A DNA stretch of 64,000 nt, from contig NZ_CP072359.1 of assembly GCF_018128065.1 (NCBI RefSeq), forward strand, positions 806,001 to 870,000, written 5' to 3'. The translations under genes and the position numbers were made by a program. The first letter of the stretch is position 1, and every line of letters begins with the position of its first letter. Positions 38,128 to 48,589 of the stretch are shown here, piece after piece. This stretch comes from Prevotella melaninogenica (GTDB taxonomy: Bacteria; Bacteroidota; Bacteroidia; Bacteroidales; Bacteroidaceae). Below the pieces are notes generated by a model that was not told the DNA's origin, ran no database searches, and saw only the letters and a list, made by a program, of their open reading frames with translations.

Positions 38128-41100
38128 ATGGTGAAAATTAAACTTTTATTATTGGCATTGCTATTTGCGGCAATACCTAATTTCCTTTGGGCGTATACAA
38201 AGGACAAGGTTGTCACGTTTGAAGGACTCAGCTACAAAGTCCTGGAAGAAGATGGTCCTGACAAAGATCCTAAATTGATGTTTGTTGGCACAACGAAAAC
38301 TGGACATGTGGAAATTCCTGCTATAGTAAAAGATGGTAAGGGAATAACTTTCAAGGTTACAGAGATTGGACAAGAGACTGATTATAACTGTAAGAATGTT
38401 ACGTCAGTTAAAATGCCCGAATCAATAGTGAAGATTAATGATGGCAGTTTTGCTGAGTCTACAATTACGCGAATTGATATTCCTAAGAATGTAGCTGAAA
38501 TCGAAACAAATGCATGGATAAGGTTATCAAAAAATCCAGAGTGCCATGTTGCTTTAGAGAACCCTAATTTTGAATCAGATCAAAATGGAGTACTCTACAC
38601 AAAAGGTAAGACAGAGTTGCGCACTGTTCCAAGTAACATTATGAGCAAGGTGGGCGGTGATACTTATACCGTAAATACAACTGTAACGTATATAACCAAA
38701 GCTGCTTTTCGCGATTCTGAAAATCTGAAAAAAATTAAATTACCTACAACCTTAGAAAAAGTGGATGATTTCTGGCCTACTATTGCTTCAACACGTACGT
38801 TAGAGGCGTTTGTTATGGATGGTGTTGGTACAAAATACCAAGTAGTAGATGGAGTTCTTTTCACCAAGGGACCTAATGGACCTAATAGATTGATTCGTTA
38901 TCCACACGCAAAGGATCAGGCAAAATATACAGTTCCTGCAGGAGTTGCAGAAATTGCTGGTAATGGCTTTAGTGGAACTCCTTCCCTAACTGATATCAAT
39001 TTAAATGAAGTGACAAAAGTGGAAGTCTCAGCTATTGCAAACCTTCCAAACCTAAAGAAGATTACTCTTCCTAAGAATCTTAGGAAGGACGGATTAGTCA
39101 AGGGTGCTTTCGAGAACTGTCCTAAACTTGAGGCTTACGATGTTGCACCTGGTAATCCCGATTTTTCTGCAGAAGATGGTGTTCTCTTCTCAGCTGATAA
39201 AAAAACACTTTATTTTTATCCGATTGGAAAGCAGGATCGGTCTTATACAATCCCTAATACGGTTGAGGAAATTGCAGATAAGGCATTTCAGGGCGCAAAG
39301 TGGATAACCTCTCTGGTGATTCCAACTAACGTCAAGAGAATCAAGGGTGAAGCTTTCCGTCAGAATTACAATCTTAGCTCAGTTGAATTCAAAGAACCTT
39401 CCAACCTGACGGAACTTGGAAATTATGCATTCTGGACTTGCCCTAAACTGAAAGAGGTAACCTTGCCTTCTTCTATTGATAAAATAGGTAAATCGTTTGT
39501 GAATTGTGATATTTTGGAGACGATTAATGTTCCAAATGGTTCGAAAATAGAAACTATTGAAGCAGATGCTTTTAAAACCAACAAGAATCTGAAGAACTTC
39601 AATTTTAAAGGAACTTGCCTTCTGAAAACAATCAAGGCAAATGCATTCCAAGATCTTGAGAATTTTGAAACATTCAATTTCCCTAAAACGGTAACAAATA
39701 TCGAACGCAACGCTTTCACTGGTTGCAAGAATATGAAGACCGTAAAATTCGATGAGAATGCTGATATTGAAAAAATTGGAGAAGGTGCTTTTGCTGACTG
39801 TGGTTTAACAACTATTAGTCTCCCTGAGAAGGTTAAAGAAATCGAAAAAGAGGCTTTCCTTAAGTGTAAGGCTCTTGAGGTAATCAATATTAAAAAATAT
39901 ACCACCCGCATTGACCCAGAAGCATTTAAATACTGTGATAACCTCACAGATATTAATATAGATAAAGAAAATACAGTATACTCAAGTATAGATGGTTACT
40001 TGCTTTCCCCAGACAAGAAGACTCTTATCCTCTTCCCTCCGGGCAAAGCAAACAGCAAGTTTACCTTGCTCCCTCCATCTATTGAGAAGATTGGCGACAA
40101 CTCTTTCTTAAATTGTGAGAAGCTGACTAACGTGACCATCCCTAACAAGGTGAAAGAAATTGGTCGACGTGCTTTCGGTCTCTGTAAGAACTTGAATACT
40201 ATCACTTTCCTCTGCGACGAGATGATTAATCCAAACATGATTAATCAAGCTGAAAATAACATGTCATTCGATGATGGTACTCAGGCTGATGATATGTTTA
40301 AGAACATAACTATCAACGTTCGTAAGGAACTTTATGATCGCTATAACAGCACTCCTTTCTACAAGAAGTTCAAGGGTATCAAGAAATCTTTCGAGGTTGA
40401 TAGAGAGGAATACATTGCGATGTCTGAAAAGAGTGTGAATATGCTCAAAACTAAACGTGAGGATCATACCTTTGTACTTCCTACAGAAATCGAGCACGAG
40501 GGTAAGAAGTATGAAGTAAACTTGATTGGTGATTATGCTTTTGAAGGCGTAAACAATAAAATTAAGGAAGTTGTTGTTAAGAAGAATGTAGAGTACATCG
40601 GTGCTAAGGCTTTCGTTACAAACAAGGACAAGAATAACCTTCAAAGTACTGTTGAGAGTGTGTTCTTCATTGAGAGCGAACCTACTGCAAAGATGTTGAG
40701 TACTACTCGCTTTGAACTCGATGAAACTAAAGAGAACTATAACGAGTTTGCACCTACAACTAAGGTATATGTAAAGAAGACTGCTCTCCCAAAATATACA
40801 GAGAAATGGGATAAGAAGGTTTATGACCGTGATATCCATAAATTCAAAGAGAGTGAATTCAACTTCATCAGTCAGATTGACTATAAGATTCCTGCTAAGA
40901 ACTTCATCACAAATAAGTACGGAACATTTGCACGTGAGTTTGATACAGACTTCAGTGCTTACAAGGCAGAGAAGAACAACACCGATATTGCAGCTTTTGT
41001 TTCTAAGAGAACAGATATAAAGATTGGTAAGGGTGACTATGGTATTTCTACATATCACGTAGGTATGACAAGTGTCGACGTTAACGGTGGTGTAAGGGGT

Positions 41101-41564
41101 AACTATGGTTATGTACCTGCTGAAACAGGCGTATTGCTGAAGGTTCTTGACAAAGAGGCTACACCAGACGACTTCTTCTATACTATCGGTGAGAAAGATG
41201 ATGTAAAATACACCATAACTGGTAACATCATGCGTGGTATTACTGTAAATTCACGCAGTGTGTCACCTACTGAGGATGGCGGTCCTGTTTATGTGATTAC
41301 AAAGAAAAAGGTATCTTTGAAAAGCTTACTCGAACAGTTGAACTGTTCCCAATCCATAAGGCTTACGCTTTAATCGGTAGCGTACCTGCAGGAGCAAAAG
41401 TTATGTTCTCATTCTCTGACGAAGACTCATCAACAACAGGTATCATGTCTGTTGATGCAGAGAAGCCAGCTGATAATGTTTACTATAACCTCAATGGTCA
41501 GCGTGTAACGACACCACAGCGTGGCATCTTTATCCAGAACGGTCGCAAGGTAATTGTTAAATAA
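38128..41564 (+). pseudogene. BspA-like leucine-rich-repeat surface protein, frameshifted near the C-terminus
   Basis: Signal peptide (MVKIKLLLLALLFAAIPNFLWA) followed by many LRR_5/BspA-type repeats (pattern xxIxxxAFxxCxxLxxVxIPxxV). Such proteins bind host fibronectin, fibrinogen or other bacteria. The first frame stops at 41373, but the frame one base back continues from about 41312 (after TKKK) with IFEKLTRTVELFPIHKAYAL and ends in YYNLNGQRVTTPQRGIFIQN..VIVK, the normal C-terminal module of Prevotella surface proteins. One G appears lost (AAGGTATC for AAGGGTATC). Restored length is about 1145 residues. It may be a real mutation, a phase switch or a sequencing error. Confidence 0.85.
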
Positions 41565-41577
41565 CAACAAAGGAATT

Positions 41578-41768
41578 ATGGAAAAAAGAAATATATTATC
41601 CCAGTAACAGAGGCTGCTCGCATGAAGAACGAACACCTCATGCTGATTGCCAGTCCTGGTGTAGGTGGAGACTACAATTCAGGTGATGAGATTGGAGCAA
41701 AGGAAAACAACATGTTTGACGAAGAAACAGCTAATGAGTGGCCAAAACATAGCGTTTGGGAAGATTAA
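41578..41768 (+). pseudogene. Small conserved protein behind the BspA-like gene, frameshifted in an A-run
   Basis: ATGGAAAAAAGAAATATATT at 41578 hits a stop quickly; with one more A it would read MEKKKYIIPVTEAARMKNEH and go on to MLIASPGVGGDYNSGDEIGA and stop at 41766-41768 (~63 residues). Similar short proteins of unknown role occur downstream of surface-protein genes in Prevotella. ATG 41622 in the second frame could still yield a short product. It follows the BspA-like stop by 13 bases. Confidence 0.6.
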
Positions 41769-41792
41769 CCCATAGCTATATAATAATAAATT

Positions 41793-41832
41793 ACGCGGAA
41801 CGATAGGTTATCTATACGTTCCGCGTTTTTTT
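41793..41832 (+). terminator. Terminator of the BspA-like operon
   Basis: ACGCGGAACG (41793-41802) pairs with CGTTCCGCGT (41817-41826) and ends in seven T. The next base begins the group II intron fragment. Confidence 0.9.
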
Positions 41833-42260
41833 GTACGCTCGGCATGAGCATTGTCTAACGGGTGTAAGTCCCGAGTAAGCCCTAATAGCGAGAATTACAT
41901 AGCCAACGACAAGGGTGTTCATCGTGAGGTGAAATCTGAATGAAGTCGGCGGCAAACATCTGACCTAACGGACAGAAACTTCATATAAGGCATATGACCG
42001 TGGATGAGATTGCTAAACAAATCAAAGTCCCATAGCTATTCGGAACGGTTGGTGGAGTTTCCTTGAGCGAAGCGAAAAAATGAAGTAGGTATAAGATGGA
42101 AAGACAATGCCCTTATCCGAGGAGGTCTCACGGACATGACGATTCATTTCCTTAACGTAATTCATGAAGCAAAACTTGTCGTGAGAAGTCAGCAGATGTC
42201 ATAGTACCTAAGGCACGTGTGTCTATGGGAAGGGACTGAATCGGGCAGTGCAATAGTAAA
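41833..42260 (+). mobile_element. 5' fragment of a group II intron (ribozyme domain I region)
   Basis: Starts GTACGCTCGGCATGAGCATT, close to the GUGYG start of group II introns, followed by CTAACGGGTGTAAGTCCCGA and other domain-I-like words (GAAGTCGGCGGCAAACATC, GTGGATGAGATTG, GGAGGTCTCACGG). No intron-encoded reverse transcriptase and no domain V are present; the fragment ends where an insertion-sequence end begins (42263). The insertion point directly behind a terminator stem and T-run is the site preference known for group IIC introns. Confidence 0.7.
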
Positions 42261-42262
42261 TG

Positions 42263-42470
42263 ACTAAAGTTTCCCACCCTCAAAAAGTTGGCTTAAAATA
42301 ACAGTTTCTCAATAATTATTGGTAACTTTGTGGTGCTTTATTACATTGATTATCAATAAATTAAAGAATAACTGTTATGGATGAAAAATTAGACAATTTA
42401 AGCGAGATATCCAAGCTTTTGAGTGTTAAAAGTAAGATGAGCAGCGATATTCTCTCACTTTTTATTTTAT
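42263..42470 (+). mobile_element. Left-end fragment of the CTAAAG insertion sequence
   Basis: Begins with CTAAAGTTTCCCACCC and the next ~22 bases seen at the right end of 37429-37726. A short ORF from 42377 (MDEKLDNLSEISKLLSVKSK) may be the N-terminus of its transposase, cut off after ~44 codons. No second inverted repeat is found downstream. Confidence 0.5.
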
Positions 42471-42473
42471 TCT

Positions 42474-42503
42474 CTTGCATCTCTCAAAAAAAGACTATAT
42501 TTG
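42474..42503 (+). promoter_or_regulatory. Promoter of the toxin-antitoxin pair
   Basis: CTTG (42474-42477), 18-base spacer, TATATTTG (42496-42503); 29 bases before the antitoxin start. Confidence 0.55.
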
Positions 42504-42532
42504 CAATATAAAAAAATATAGGAGGACAAGTA

Positions 42533-42748
42533 ATGAATACAAATAATACCACAACAAGCACATTCTTCTTGGAAATACCCAAGGCTGATACATTGTTATT
42601 AAAGTCGCTCGTAAAGCGTATGGGGTGGACGGTACATAAAACTACAACTGAGTACACCGCTTATGAACAGGCACTTAATGACAAGGAACAAGGTCGTGTC
42701 AATGAGTATGTCAGTGCAGATGAGCTGTTTTCCAAATTAGGCATTTGA
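42533..42748 (+). CDS. Antitoxin, RelB/DinJ-like small protein
   Basis: 71 residues, MNTNNTTTSTFFLEIPKADT then LLLKSLVKRMGWTVHKTT and a C-terminal VNEYVSADELFSKLGI typical of the toxin-wrapping tail of small Bacteroidota antitoxins. Its stop overlaps the start of a YafQ-like toxin fragment by one base. Identification rests mainly on this pairing. Preceded by GGAGGA. Confidence 0.65.
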   Translation: MNTNNTTTSTFFLEIPKADTLLLKSLVKRMGWTVHKTTTEYTAYEQALNDKEQGRVNEYVSADELFSKLGI

Positions 42749-42906
42749 TGGCATATAAACTCTTGACAACATACCAGTTTGAGAAAGACCTCAAACGATG
42801 CAAGAAACGTGGGCTCCTAATGGATAAACTCAAAGAGGTTATCAACGAATTGGTAACTAACGGTAGAGTTCCTGCCCAATTTAGACCTCACTTGTTACTA
42901 ATATAA
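42748..42906 (+). pseudogene. Truncated YafQ-family mRNA-interferase toxin
   Basis: 52 codons: MAYKLLTTYQFEKDLKRCKK RG.. and VPAQFRPHLLLI then stop. The N-terminal half fits YafQ/RelE toxins (usually ~90 residues), but the part holding the catalytic His/Asp residues (normally after 'RPH.L.G') is missing, so it should be inactive. It follows the antitoxin with the usual TGATG overlap. Confidence 0.75.
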
Positions 42907-43167
42907 TGTATAAATACTTTGTTTTGGTAAAATTATATATATAAGACCGTTCTTTCTATATTAAAAGACATGAATAGAAATAGTCCTGTTCGGATAAGAT
43001 GGATAATTGATTTTGTATAGATAAAGAGGTCTTATTTTGGACTCAATAGCGTGCAAATGTGGTTAGTGTCAGTGTTAAACAATATGTAAAAAGTTATTTA
43101 TTGTTAATGAATAGCGTTTGGTAGATTATTCTTTTTCTTATTATTAGGTCATTTAAGGGAATATTTG
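42907..43167. other. Intergenic stretch without recognisable gene
   Basis: A/T-rich, many stops in all frames; no repeat of the families listed above is seen. It leads into the rpsL promoter region. Confidence 0.6.
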
Positions 43168-43175
43168 TACCTTTG
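43168..43175 (+). promoter_or_regulatory. -7 box of the str operon promoter
   Basis: TACCTTTG at 43168-43175; no clear TTTG stands ~20 bases upstream, as also seen for the two internal ribosomal promoters. Leader to rpsL is about 100 bases. Confidence 0.6.
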
Positions 43176-43282
43176 CAACCCGAAACGACAGAGTGAATTA
43201 CATCGTTTTTAGTGCATATCACTTGTGTTTGTAATGGATTGAAAATAAATAAAATAAATATATAACAATAAAAAGTAAAATT

Positions 43283-43666
43283 ATGCCTACTATTTCACAA
43301 TTAGTAAGAAAAGGCAGAAAGGACATCGTAGACAAGAGCAAGTCTCCGGCTTTGGACAATTGTCCACAGCGTCGTGGCGTTTGTGTTCGTGTTTACACTA
43401 CAACTCCTAAGAAGCCTAATTCGGCAATGCGTAAGGTTGCCCGTGTTCGTTTGACCAACCAGAAGGAAGTAAACTCTTACATCCCAGGAGAGGGTCACAA
43501 CTTGCAGGAGCACAGTATTGTTCTCGTTCGTGGTGGTCGTGTTAAGGACCTTCCTGGTGTACGTTATCACATCGTTCGTGGTACTCTTGATACCGCAGGT
43601 GTTGCCAATCGCACACAGCGTCGTTCTAAGTACGGTGCTAAGCGTCCAAAGGCAGCTAAGAAGTAA
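43283..43666 (+). CDS. rpsL: 30S ribosomal protein S12
   Basis: 127 residues. Contains the decoding-centre motifs [18 protein letters not shown] and [14 protein letters not shown]; the streptomycin-resistance positions show the wild-type Lys residues (PKKPNS and the RVKDLPG loop). First gene of the str operon. Confidence 0.98.
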   Translation: MPTISQLVRKGRKDIVDKSKSPALDNCPQRRGVCVRVYTTTPKKPNSAMRKVARVRLTNQKEVNSYIPGEGHNLQEHSIVLVRGGRVKDLPGVRYHIVRGTLDTAGVANRTQRRSKYGAKRPKAAKK

Positions 43667-43885
43667 TATCTGCGTTGCCTAAAGGCAGCAAAAGAAACTT
43701 CAATCCATAAAGCCGAGGTGCAACGGCCGGTGATGGTCGATGCTCCAAGGCACTTTAAAAGAAGAAACTAAAAACAAACAGTTTTGCTGGAGATTTGTAA
43801 TCACAAAGGTTGAGTAAATGCCCAAGAGAGGGTGTTGAAGAACGAAAGACGACAGCCTCCGCAGAATTAAAGTTTAAAATTAAAA
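43667..43885 (+). promoter_or_regulatory. Long rpsL-rpsG spacer, possible regulatory RNA
   Basis: 219 bases without an ORF in an otherwise tightly packed operon. It contains GCCTAAAGGC and a G/C-rich block (GCCGAGGTGCAACGGCCGG to CTCCAAGGC) that could fold. In other bacteria this spacer is the binding site of S7 for feedback control; that role here is inference. Confidence 0.4.
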
Positions 43886-44362
43886 ATGAGAAAAGCAAAA
43901 CCAAAGAAGCGTGTAATCCTTCCAGATCCAAAGTTCAATGATCAGAAGGTGTCAAAGTTCGTAAATCACTTGATGTATGATGGTAAGAAGAATACCTCAT
44001 ACGAAATCTTCTACGCAGCCCTTGATATTGTAGGCGGTAAGTTGAAGGATGAAGAGAAGTCTCCACTTGAGGTGTGGAAGCAGGCTCTCGATAACATCAC
44101 TCCACAGGTAGAGGTTAAGAGCCGCCGTATTGGTGGTGCTACATTCCAGGTACCAACAGAGATTCGCCCTGATCGTAAGGAGAGTGTTTCAATGAAGAAT
44201 ATGATTGCCTTTGCACGTAAGCGTGGTGGTAAGAGCATGGCTGATAAGCTTGCTTCTGAGATTATGGACGCTTTCAATAACCAAGGTGGTGCTTACAAGC
44301 GTAAGGAAGATATGCACCGCATGGCTGAGGCTAACCGTGCATTTGCTCACTTCAGATTCTAA
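43886..44362 (+). CDS. rpsG: 30S ribosomal protein S7
   Basis: 158 residues, [20 protein letters not shown] start, then [14 protein letters not shown] and [20 protein letters not shown], ending [11 protein letters not shown]. Primary 16S-binding protein of the 30S head. Confidence 0.98.
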   Translation: MRKAKPKKRVILPDPKFNDQKVSKFVNHLMYDGKKNTSYEIFYAALDIVGGKLKDEEKSPLEVWKQALDNITPQVEVKSRRIGGATFQVPTEIRPDRKESVSMKNMIAFARKRGGKSMADKLASEIMDAFNNQGGAYKRKEDMHRMAEANRAFAHFRF

Positions 44363-44390
44363 TCAAGTTATTATAATAAGGTAAAAGGAA

Positions 44391-46508
44391 ATGGCAAATC
44401 ACGATTTACATTTGACTCGTAATATCGGTATTATGGCACACATCGATGCCGGTAAGACGACCACATCTGAACGTATTCTTTTTTATACAGGTAAGACTCA
44501 TAAGATTGGTGAGGTACATGATGGTGCTGCTACTATGGACTGGATGGCACAGGAGCAGGAGCGTGGTATCACAATTACATCTGCTGCTACAACATGTAAC
44601 TGGAACTACCTTGGAAAGTCTTATAAGATTAACTTGATTGATACTCCGGGACACGTTGACTTTACTGCTGAGGTAGAGCGTTCACTCCGTGTTCTTGATG
44701 GTGCTGTTGCTACTTATTCTGCTGCTGATGGTGTACAGCCACAGTCAGAGACTGTTTGGCGTCAGGCTGACAAGTACAACGTTCCACGTATTGGTTATGT
44801 AAACAAGATGGACCGTTCTGGTGCTGACTTCTACGAGACTGTACAGCAGATGAAGGACATCCTTGGTGCTAACCCTATTGCTATTCAGATTCCAATTGGT
44901 GCAGAGGAGAACTTCAAGGGTGTTGTTGACCTTATCAAGATGAAGGCTATCTTGTGGCACGATGAGACAATGGGTGCTCAATATGATGTTGAGGAGATCC
45001 CAGCTGACCTCGCTGATGAGGCTGCTGAGTGGCGTGAGAAGCTCCTTGAGGGTGCAGCAAACTACGACGATGAGTTGATGGAGATGTACCTTGAAGGTCA
45101 GGATATTCCTGAGGACAAGCTGATTGCTGCAATTCGTAAGGGTTGTATCTCTATGGAGTGCTGTCCAATGCTTCTCGGTTCTTCATATAAGAACAAGGGT
45201 GTACAACCACTTCTCGACTATGTTTGTGCTTTCTTGCCTTCTCCATTGGATACACCAGCTATCGTTGGTACAAACCCAGAGACTGATGAGGAAGAGGAGC
45301 GTAAGCCAAGTGAGAATGAGCCTACAGCTGCTTTGGCATTTAAGATTGCTACTGACCCATTCATGGGACGTTTGGTATTCTTCCGTGTCTACTCAGGTAA
45401 GGTTGTTGCTGGTTCTTACGTATTCAATACACGTTCTGGTAAGAAGGAGCGTATTAGCCGTCTGTTCCAGATGAACTCTAATAAGGAAATCCCTATGGAG
45501 TCAATCGATGCAGGTGATATTGGTGCTGGTGTAGGTTTCAAGGATATTCGTACTGGTGATACGCTCTGTGATGAGAAAGCTCCAATTATCCTCGAGTCTA
45601 TCACTTTCCCTGATACTGTGATTTCTATCGCAGTTGAGCCAAAGAGCCAGGCTGACGTTGCTAAGCTTGATAATGGTCTTGCTAAGCTCGCTGAGGAAGA
45701 CCCAACTTTCACCGTTCGTACCGATGAGCAGAGTGGTCAGACCATTATCTCTGGTATGGGTGAGCTTCACCTTGATATTATTATCGACCGTCTGAAGCGC
45801 GAGTTCAAGGTTGAGTGTAACCAGGGTAAGCCACAGGTTAACTACAAGGAGGCTATTACCAAGGCAGCTCAGAGCCGTGAGACTTATAAGAAGCAGTCTG
45901 GTGGTCGTGGTAAGTTCGCTTGTATTGACGTAACTATCGAGCCTAAGGACGAGGATTACGAGGAGGGCGACTTGCAGTTTATTAACGTTGTTAAGGGTGG
46001 TAACGTGCCTAAGGAGTTCATCCCAGCAGTAGAGAAGGGCTTCAAGGATTGTCTTGGCAACGGTGTACTCGGTGGCTTCCCAATGACAGGTCTTAAGGTT
46101 ACTTTGACTGATGGTTCTTTCCACCCAGTTGACTCTGACCAGTTGTCATTTGAGCTCGTAGCTCATCAGGCGTTTAAGGTTCTTTGTCCTAAGGCAGGTC
46201 CTGTTCTTATGGAGCCTATCATGAAGGTAGAGGTTGTTACTCCAGAGGAGAACATGGGTGATGTTATCGGTGACTTGAACAAGCGTCGTGGTCTTGTACA
46301 GGGTATGGATGAGGCTCGTAGCGGTGCTCGTATCGTTAAGGCTATGGTTCCATTGGCAGAGATGTTTGGTTATGTAACAGCTCTTCGTACAATTACTTCT
46401 GGTCGTGCTACTTCTTCTATGGAGTATGATCACCACTCACCAGTATCAAGTTCTCTCGCTAAGGAGATTCTTGATGAGTTGAAGGGTAATTCAGACCTCG
46501 TTAAGTAA
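44391..46508 (+). CDS. fusA: Elongation factor G
   Basis: 705 residues. GTPase motifs [27 protein letters not shown] and NKMDRSGAD, then domains II-V with [16 protein letters not shown] and the [21 protein letters not shown]-terminal part. Moves tRNAs and mRNA after peptide-bond formation. 28 bases behind rpsG. Confidence 0.99.
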   Translation: MANHDLHLTRNIGIMAHIDAGKTTTSERILFYTGKTHKIGEVHDGAATMDWMAQEQERGITITSAATTCNWNYLGKSYKINLIDTPGHVDFTAEVERSLRVLDGAVATYSAADGVQPQSETVWRQADKYNVPRIGYVNKMDRSGADFYETVQQMKDILGANPIAIQIPIGAEENFKGVVDLIKMKAILWHDETMGAQYDVEEIPADLADEAAEWREKLLEGAANYDDELMEMYLEGQDIPEDKLIAAIRKGCISMECCPMLLGSSYKNKGVQPLLDYVCAFLPSPLDTPAIVGTNPETDEEEERKPSENEPTAALAFKIATDPFMGRLVFFRVYSGKVVAGSYVFNTRSGKKERISRLFQMNSNKEIPMESIDAGDIGAGVGFKDIRTGDTLCDEKAPIILESITFPDTVISIAVEPKSQADVAKLDNGLAKLAEEDPTFTVRTDEQSGQTIISGMGELHLDIIIDRLKREFKVECNQGKPQVNYKEAITKAAQSRETYKKQSGGRGKFACIDVTIEPKDEDYEEGDLQFINVVKGGNVPKEFIPAVEKGFKDCLGNGVLGGFPMTGLKVTLTDGSFHPVDSDQLSFELVAHQAFKVLCPKAGPVLMEPIMKVEVVTPEENMGDVIGDLNKRRGLVQGMDEARSGARIVKAMVPLAEMFGYVTALRTITSGRATSSMEYDHHSPVSSSLAKEILDELKGNSDLVK

Positions 46509-46522
46509 ATAAAAGAAGGTTC

Positions 46523-46558
46523 TGCTCTCTCATAGCGAATGACTCTTATGAGAGAGCA
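46523..46558 (+). promoter_or_regulatory. Hairpin between fusA and rpsJ
   Basis: TGCTCTCTCATA (46523-46534) pairs perfectly with TATGAGAGAGCA (46547-46558). Only a weak T-run follows, which suggests attenuation or mRNA processing at the border of the str and S10 groups rather than full termination. Confidence 0.65.
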
Positions 46559-46595
46559 CCCTTTATGTATATTCAATAATAATTAAAAATTAAAC

Positions 46596-46901
46596 ATGAG
46601 TCAGAAGATTCGTATTAAGCTGAAGTCTTACGACCACCAGTTGGTTGACAAGTCAGCAGAGAAGATTGTGAAGGCTGTTAAGGCTACTGGCGCTATCGTT
46701 AGCGGTCCTATTCCATTGCCAACACACAAGCGTATTTACACTGTAAACCGCTCTACATTCGTTAATAAGAAGTCACGTGAGCAGTTTCAGCTCTCAGATT
46801 TCAAGCGTCTCATCGATATTTATAGCTCTACAGCAAAGACTGTTGACGCATTGATGAAGCTTGAGTTGCCTTCAGGTGTAGAGGTTGAAATCAAGGTGTA
46901 G
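46596..46901 (+). CDS. rpsJ: 30S ribosomal protein S10
   Basis: 101 residues, [20 protein letters not shown] and the signature [17 protein letters not shown]. Also the NusE partner in antitermination complexes. First gene of the S10 cluster. Confidence 0.98.
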   Translation: MSQKIRIKLKSYDHQLVDKSAEKIVKAVKATGAIVSGPIPLPTHKRIYTVNRSTFVNKKSREQFQLSDFKRLIDIYSSTAKTVDALMKLELPSGVEVEIKV

Positions 46902-46972
46902 TCAGCTGTTGACAAATAAGAAAGAAATTAATACAAAAAGCATTTACATTCATTTTAAAATCATTAATTGAA

Positions 46973-47587
46973 ATGCCAGGATTATTAGGAAAGAAAATCG
47001 GAATGACATCCGTTTTCAGTGCCGACGGTAAGAATGTACCGTGCACTGTTATCGAAGCTGGTCCTTGTGTTGTAACCCAGGTTAAAACTGTTGAAAAGGA
47101 TGGTTACAAGGCTGTTCAGTTAGGTTTCGGCGAGGCTAAGGAGAAGAGAACTTCAAAGCCACAGCAGGGACACTTTAAGAAAGCCGGCACAACACCAAAG
47201 AAGCACTTGGCCGAGTTCAAGTTTGACGAGGAGTATAACCTCGGTGACACTATTACTGTTGAATTGTTCAACGATACTAAGTTTGTAGACGTTGTAGGTA
47301 CATCTAAGGGTAAAGGTTTCCAGGGTGTTGTTAAGCGTCACGGATTTGGTGGTGTAGGTCAGTCTACTCACGGTCAGGACGACCGCGCTCGTAAGCCGGG
47401 TTCTATCGGTGCTTGTTCTTACCCAGCTAAAGTTTTCAAGGGCATGCGCATGGGCGGCCAGATGGGAGGCGACAGAGTAACAACTCAGAATCTTCAGGTG
47501 TTAAAGGTTATTCCAGAGCACAATCTTATCCTTGTTAAGGGTAGTGTTGCTGGATGTAATGGTTCAACCGTAATAATTAAGAAGTAA
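46973..47587 (+). CDS. rplC: 50S ribosomal protein L3
   Basis: 204 residues, [15 protein letters not shown] start, [20 protein letters not shown] central loop and GRMxG-like [13 protein letters not shown] near the peptidyl-transferase centre. Stop overlaps rplD by one base. Confidence 0.98.
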   Translation: MPGLLGKKIGMTSVFSADGKNVPCTVIEAGPCVVTQVKTVEKDGYKAVQLGFGEAKEKRTSKPQQGHFKKAGTTPKKHLAEFKFDEEYNLGDTITVELFNDTKFVDVVGTSKGKGFQGVVKRHGFGGVGQSTHGQDDRARKPGSIGACSYPAKVFKGMRMGGQMGGDRVTTQNLQVLKVIPEHNLILVKGSVAGCNGSTVIIKK

Positions 47588-48216
47588 TGGATATTAACGT
47601 ATTAGATATCAAAGGTCAGGAGACCGGCCGTAAGGTAACTCTTAACGAGAATATCTTCGGTATTGAGCCAAACGATCACGTCCTCTATCTCGCAGTTAAG
47701 CAGTATCTCGCTGATCAGCGTCAGGGTACAGCTAAGTCAAAGGAAAGAAGTGAGCACGCTGGTTCTACTCGTAAGTTGGGTCGTCAGAAGGGCGGCGGCG
47801 GTGCTCGTCGTGGTGATATCAATTCGCCAGTCCTCGTAGGTGGTGGTCGTGTTTTCGGTCCAAAACCACGTGATTACAGCTTCAAGCTGAATAAGAAGGT
47901 TAAGGTGCTTGCTCGTAAGTCTGCATTGGCTTATAAGGCACAGGATAATGCTATCGTAGTCGTTGAAGATTTCAATCTTGACGCTCCTAAGACTAAAGAT
48001 TTCGTAAACATTGCAAAAAATCTTAAAGTTGATAGCAAGAAAGTCCTTCTCGTTTTGCCAGAAGTAGAGAAAAACGTATATTTGTCAGTTCGTAATCTAC
48101 AGAAGGCTGAGGTTATGACTGCTTCACAGGTAAATTCATACAAAGTTTTGAATGCTGATGTAGTAGTTATTACTGAGAACTCTCTGAAGGTTATTGACGA
48201 AATCTTAACCAAGTAA
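47587..48216 (+). CDS. rplD: 50S ribosomal protein L4
   Basis: 209 residues. The tunnel loop [20 protein letters not shown] is present. In many bacteria L4 represses the S10 operon; here no known leader is recognised beyond the hairpin before rpsJ. Translationally coupled to rplC (TAATG). Confidence 0.97.
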   Translation: MDINVLDIKGQETGRKVTLNENIFGIEPNDHVLYLAVKQYLADQRQGTAKSKERSEHAGSTRKLGRQKGGGGARRGDINSPVLVGGGRVFGPKPRDYSFKLNKKVKVLARKSALAYKAQDNAIVVVEDFNLDAPKTKDFVNIAKNLKVDSKKVLLVLPEVEKNVYLSVRNLQKAEVMTASQVNSYKVLNADVVVITENSLKVIDEILTK

Positions 48217-48238
48217 TAATTAGGAGACAAGAAGAATT

Positions 48239-48583
48239 ATGGGATTTATTATTAAACCAGTGGTCACTGAGAAGATGGCCAAGTTGACAGAAAAGTCTTC
48301 TGAGGATAAGGTTGTAAAGCACAAGGGTGAGAAGAGAACTATTTTGGCTCAGCCAAAGTATGGTTTTATTGTTAAGCCTGAGGCCAACAAACTTGAGATT
48401 AAGAAAGAAGTTGAGGCTTTGTACAACGTTACAGTAGTAGATGTGAATACGATTCGTTACGCTGGTAAGCGTCAGGCACGTTATACTAAGGCGGGTCTCG
48501 TGAAGGGACAGAAGAACGCATTCAAGAAGGCTATCGTCACATTGAAGAATGGCGATTCAATTGATTTTTATAGCAATATTTAA
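48239..48583 (+). CDS. rplW: 50S ribosomal protein L23
   Basis: 114 residues. MGFIIKPVVTEKMAKLTEKS start, KYGFIVKPEANKLEIKKEVE core. It is longer than the common ~95-100 residues because of a charged insert (SSEDKVVKHKGEKRTILAQP) after the first helix. Exit-tunnel protein that docks SRP and trigger factor. Confidence 0.96.
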   Translation: MGFIIKPVVTEKMAKLTEKSSEDKVVKHKGEKRTILAQPKYGFIVKPEANKLEIKKEVEALYNVTVVDVNTIRYAGKRQARYTKAGLVKGQKNAFKKAIVTLKNGDSIDFYSNI

Positions 48584-48589
48584 ATAAAA

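Noticed and set aside
40264..41058. 264-codon minus-strand ORF opposite the BspA-like gene
   Set aside because: Antisense shadow caused by the repetitive leucine-rich-repeat codons; low-complexity hydrophobic translation and no start signals.
37429..42470. Functional composite transposon
   Set aside because: Only partial ends are present, transposase is missing in both pieces, and no target duplication is visible; kept only as a hypothesis.
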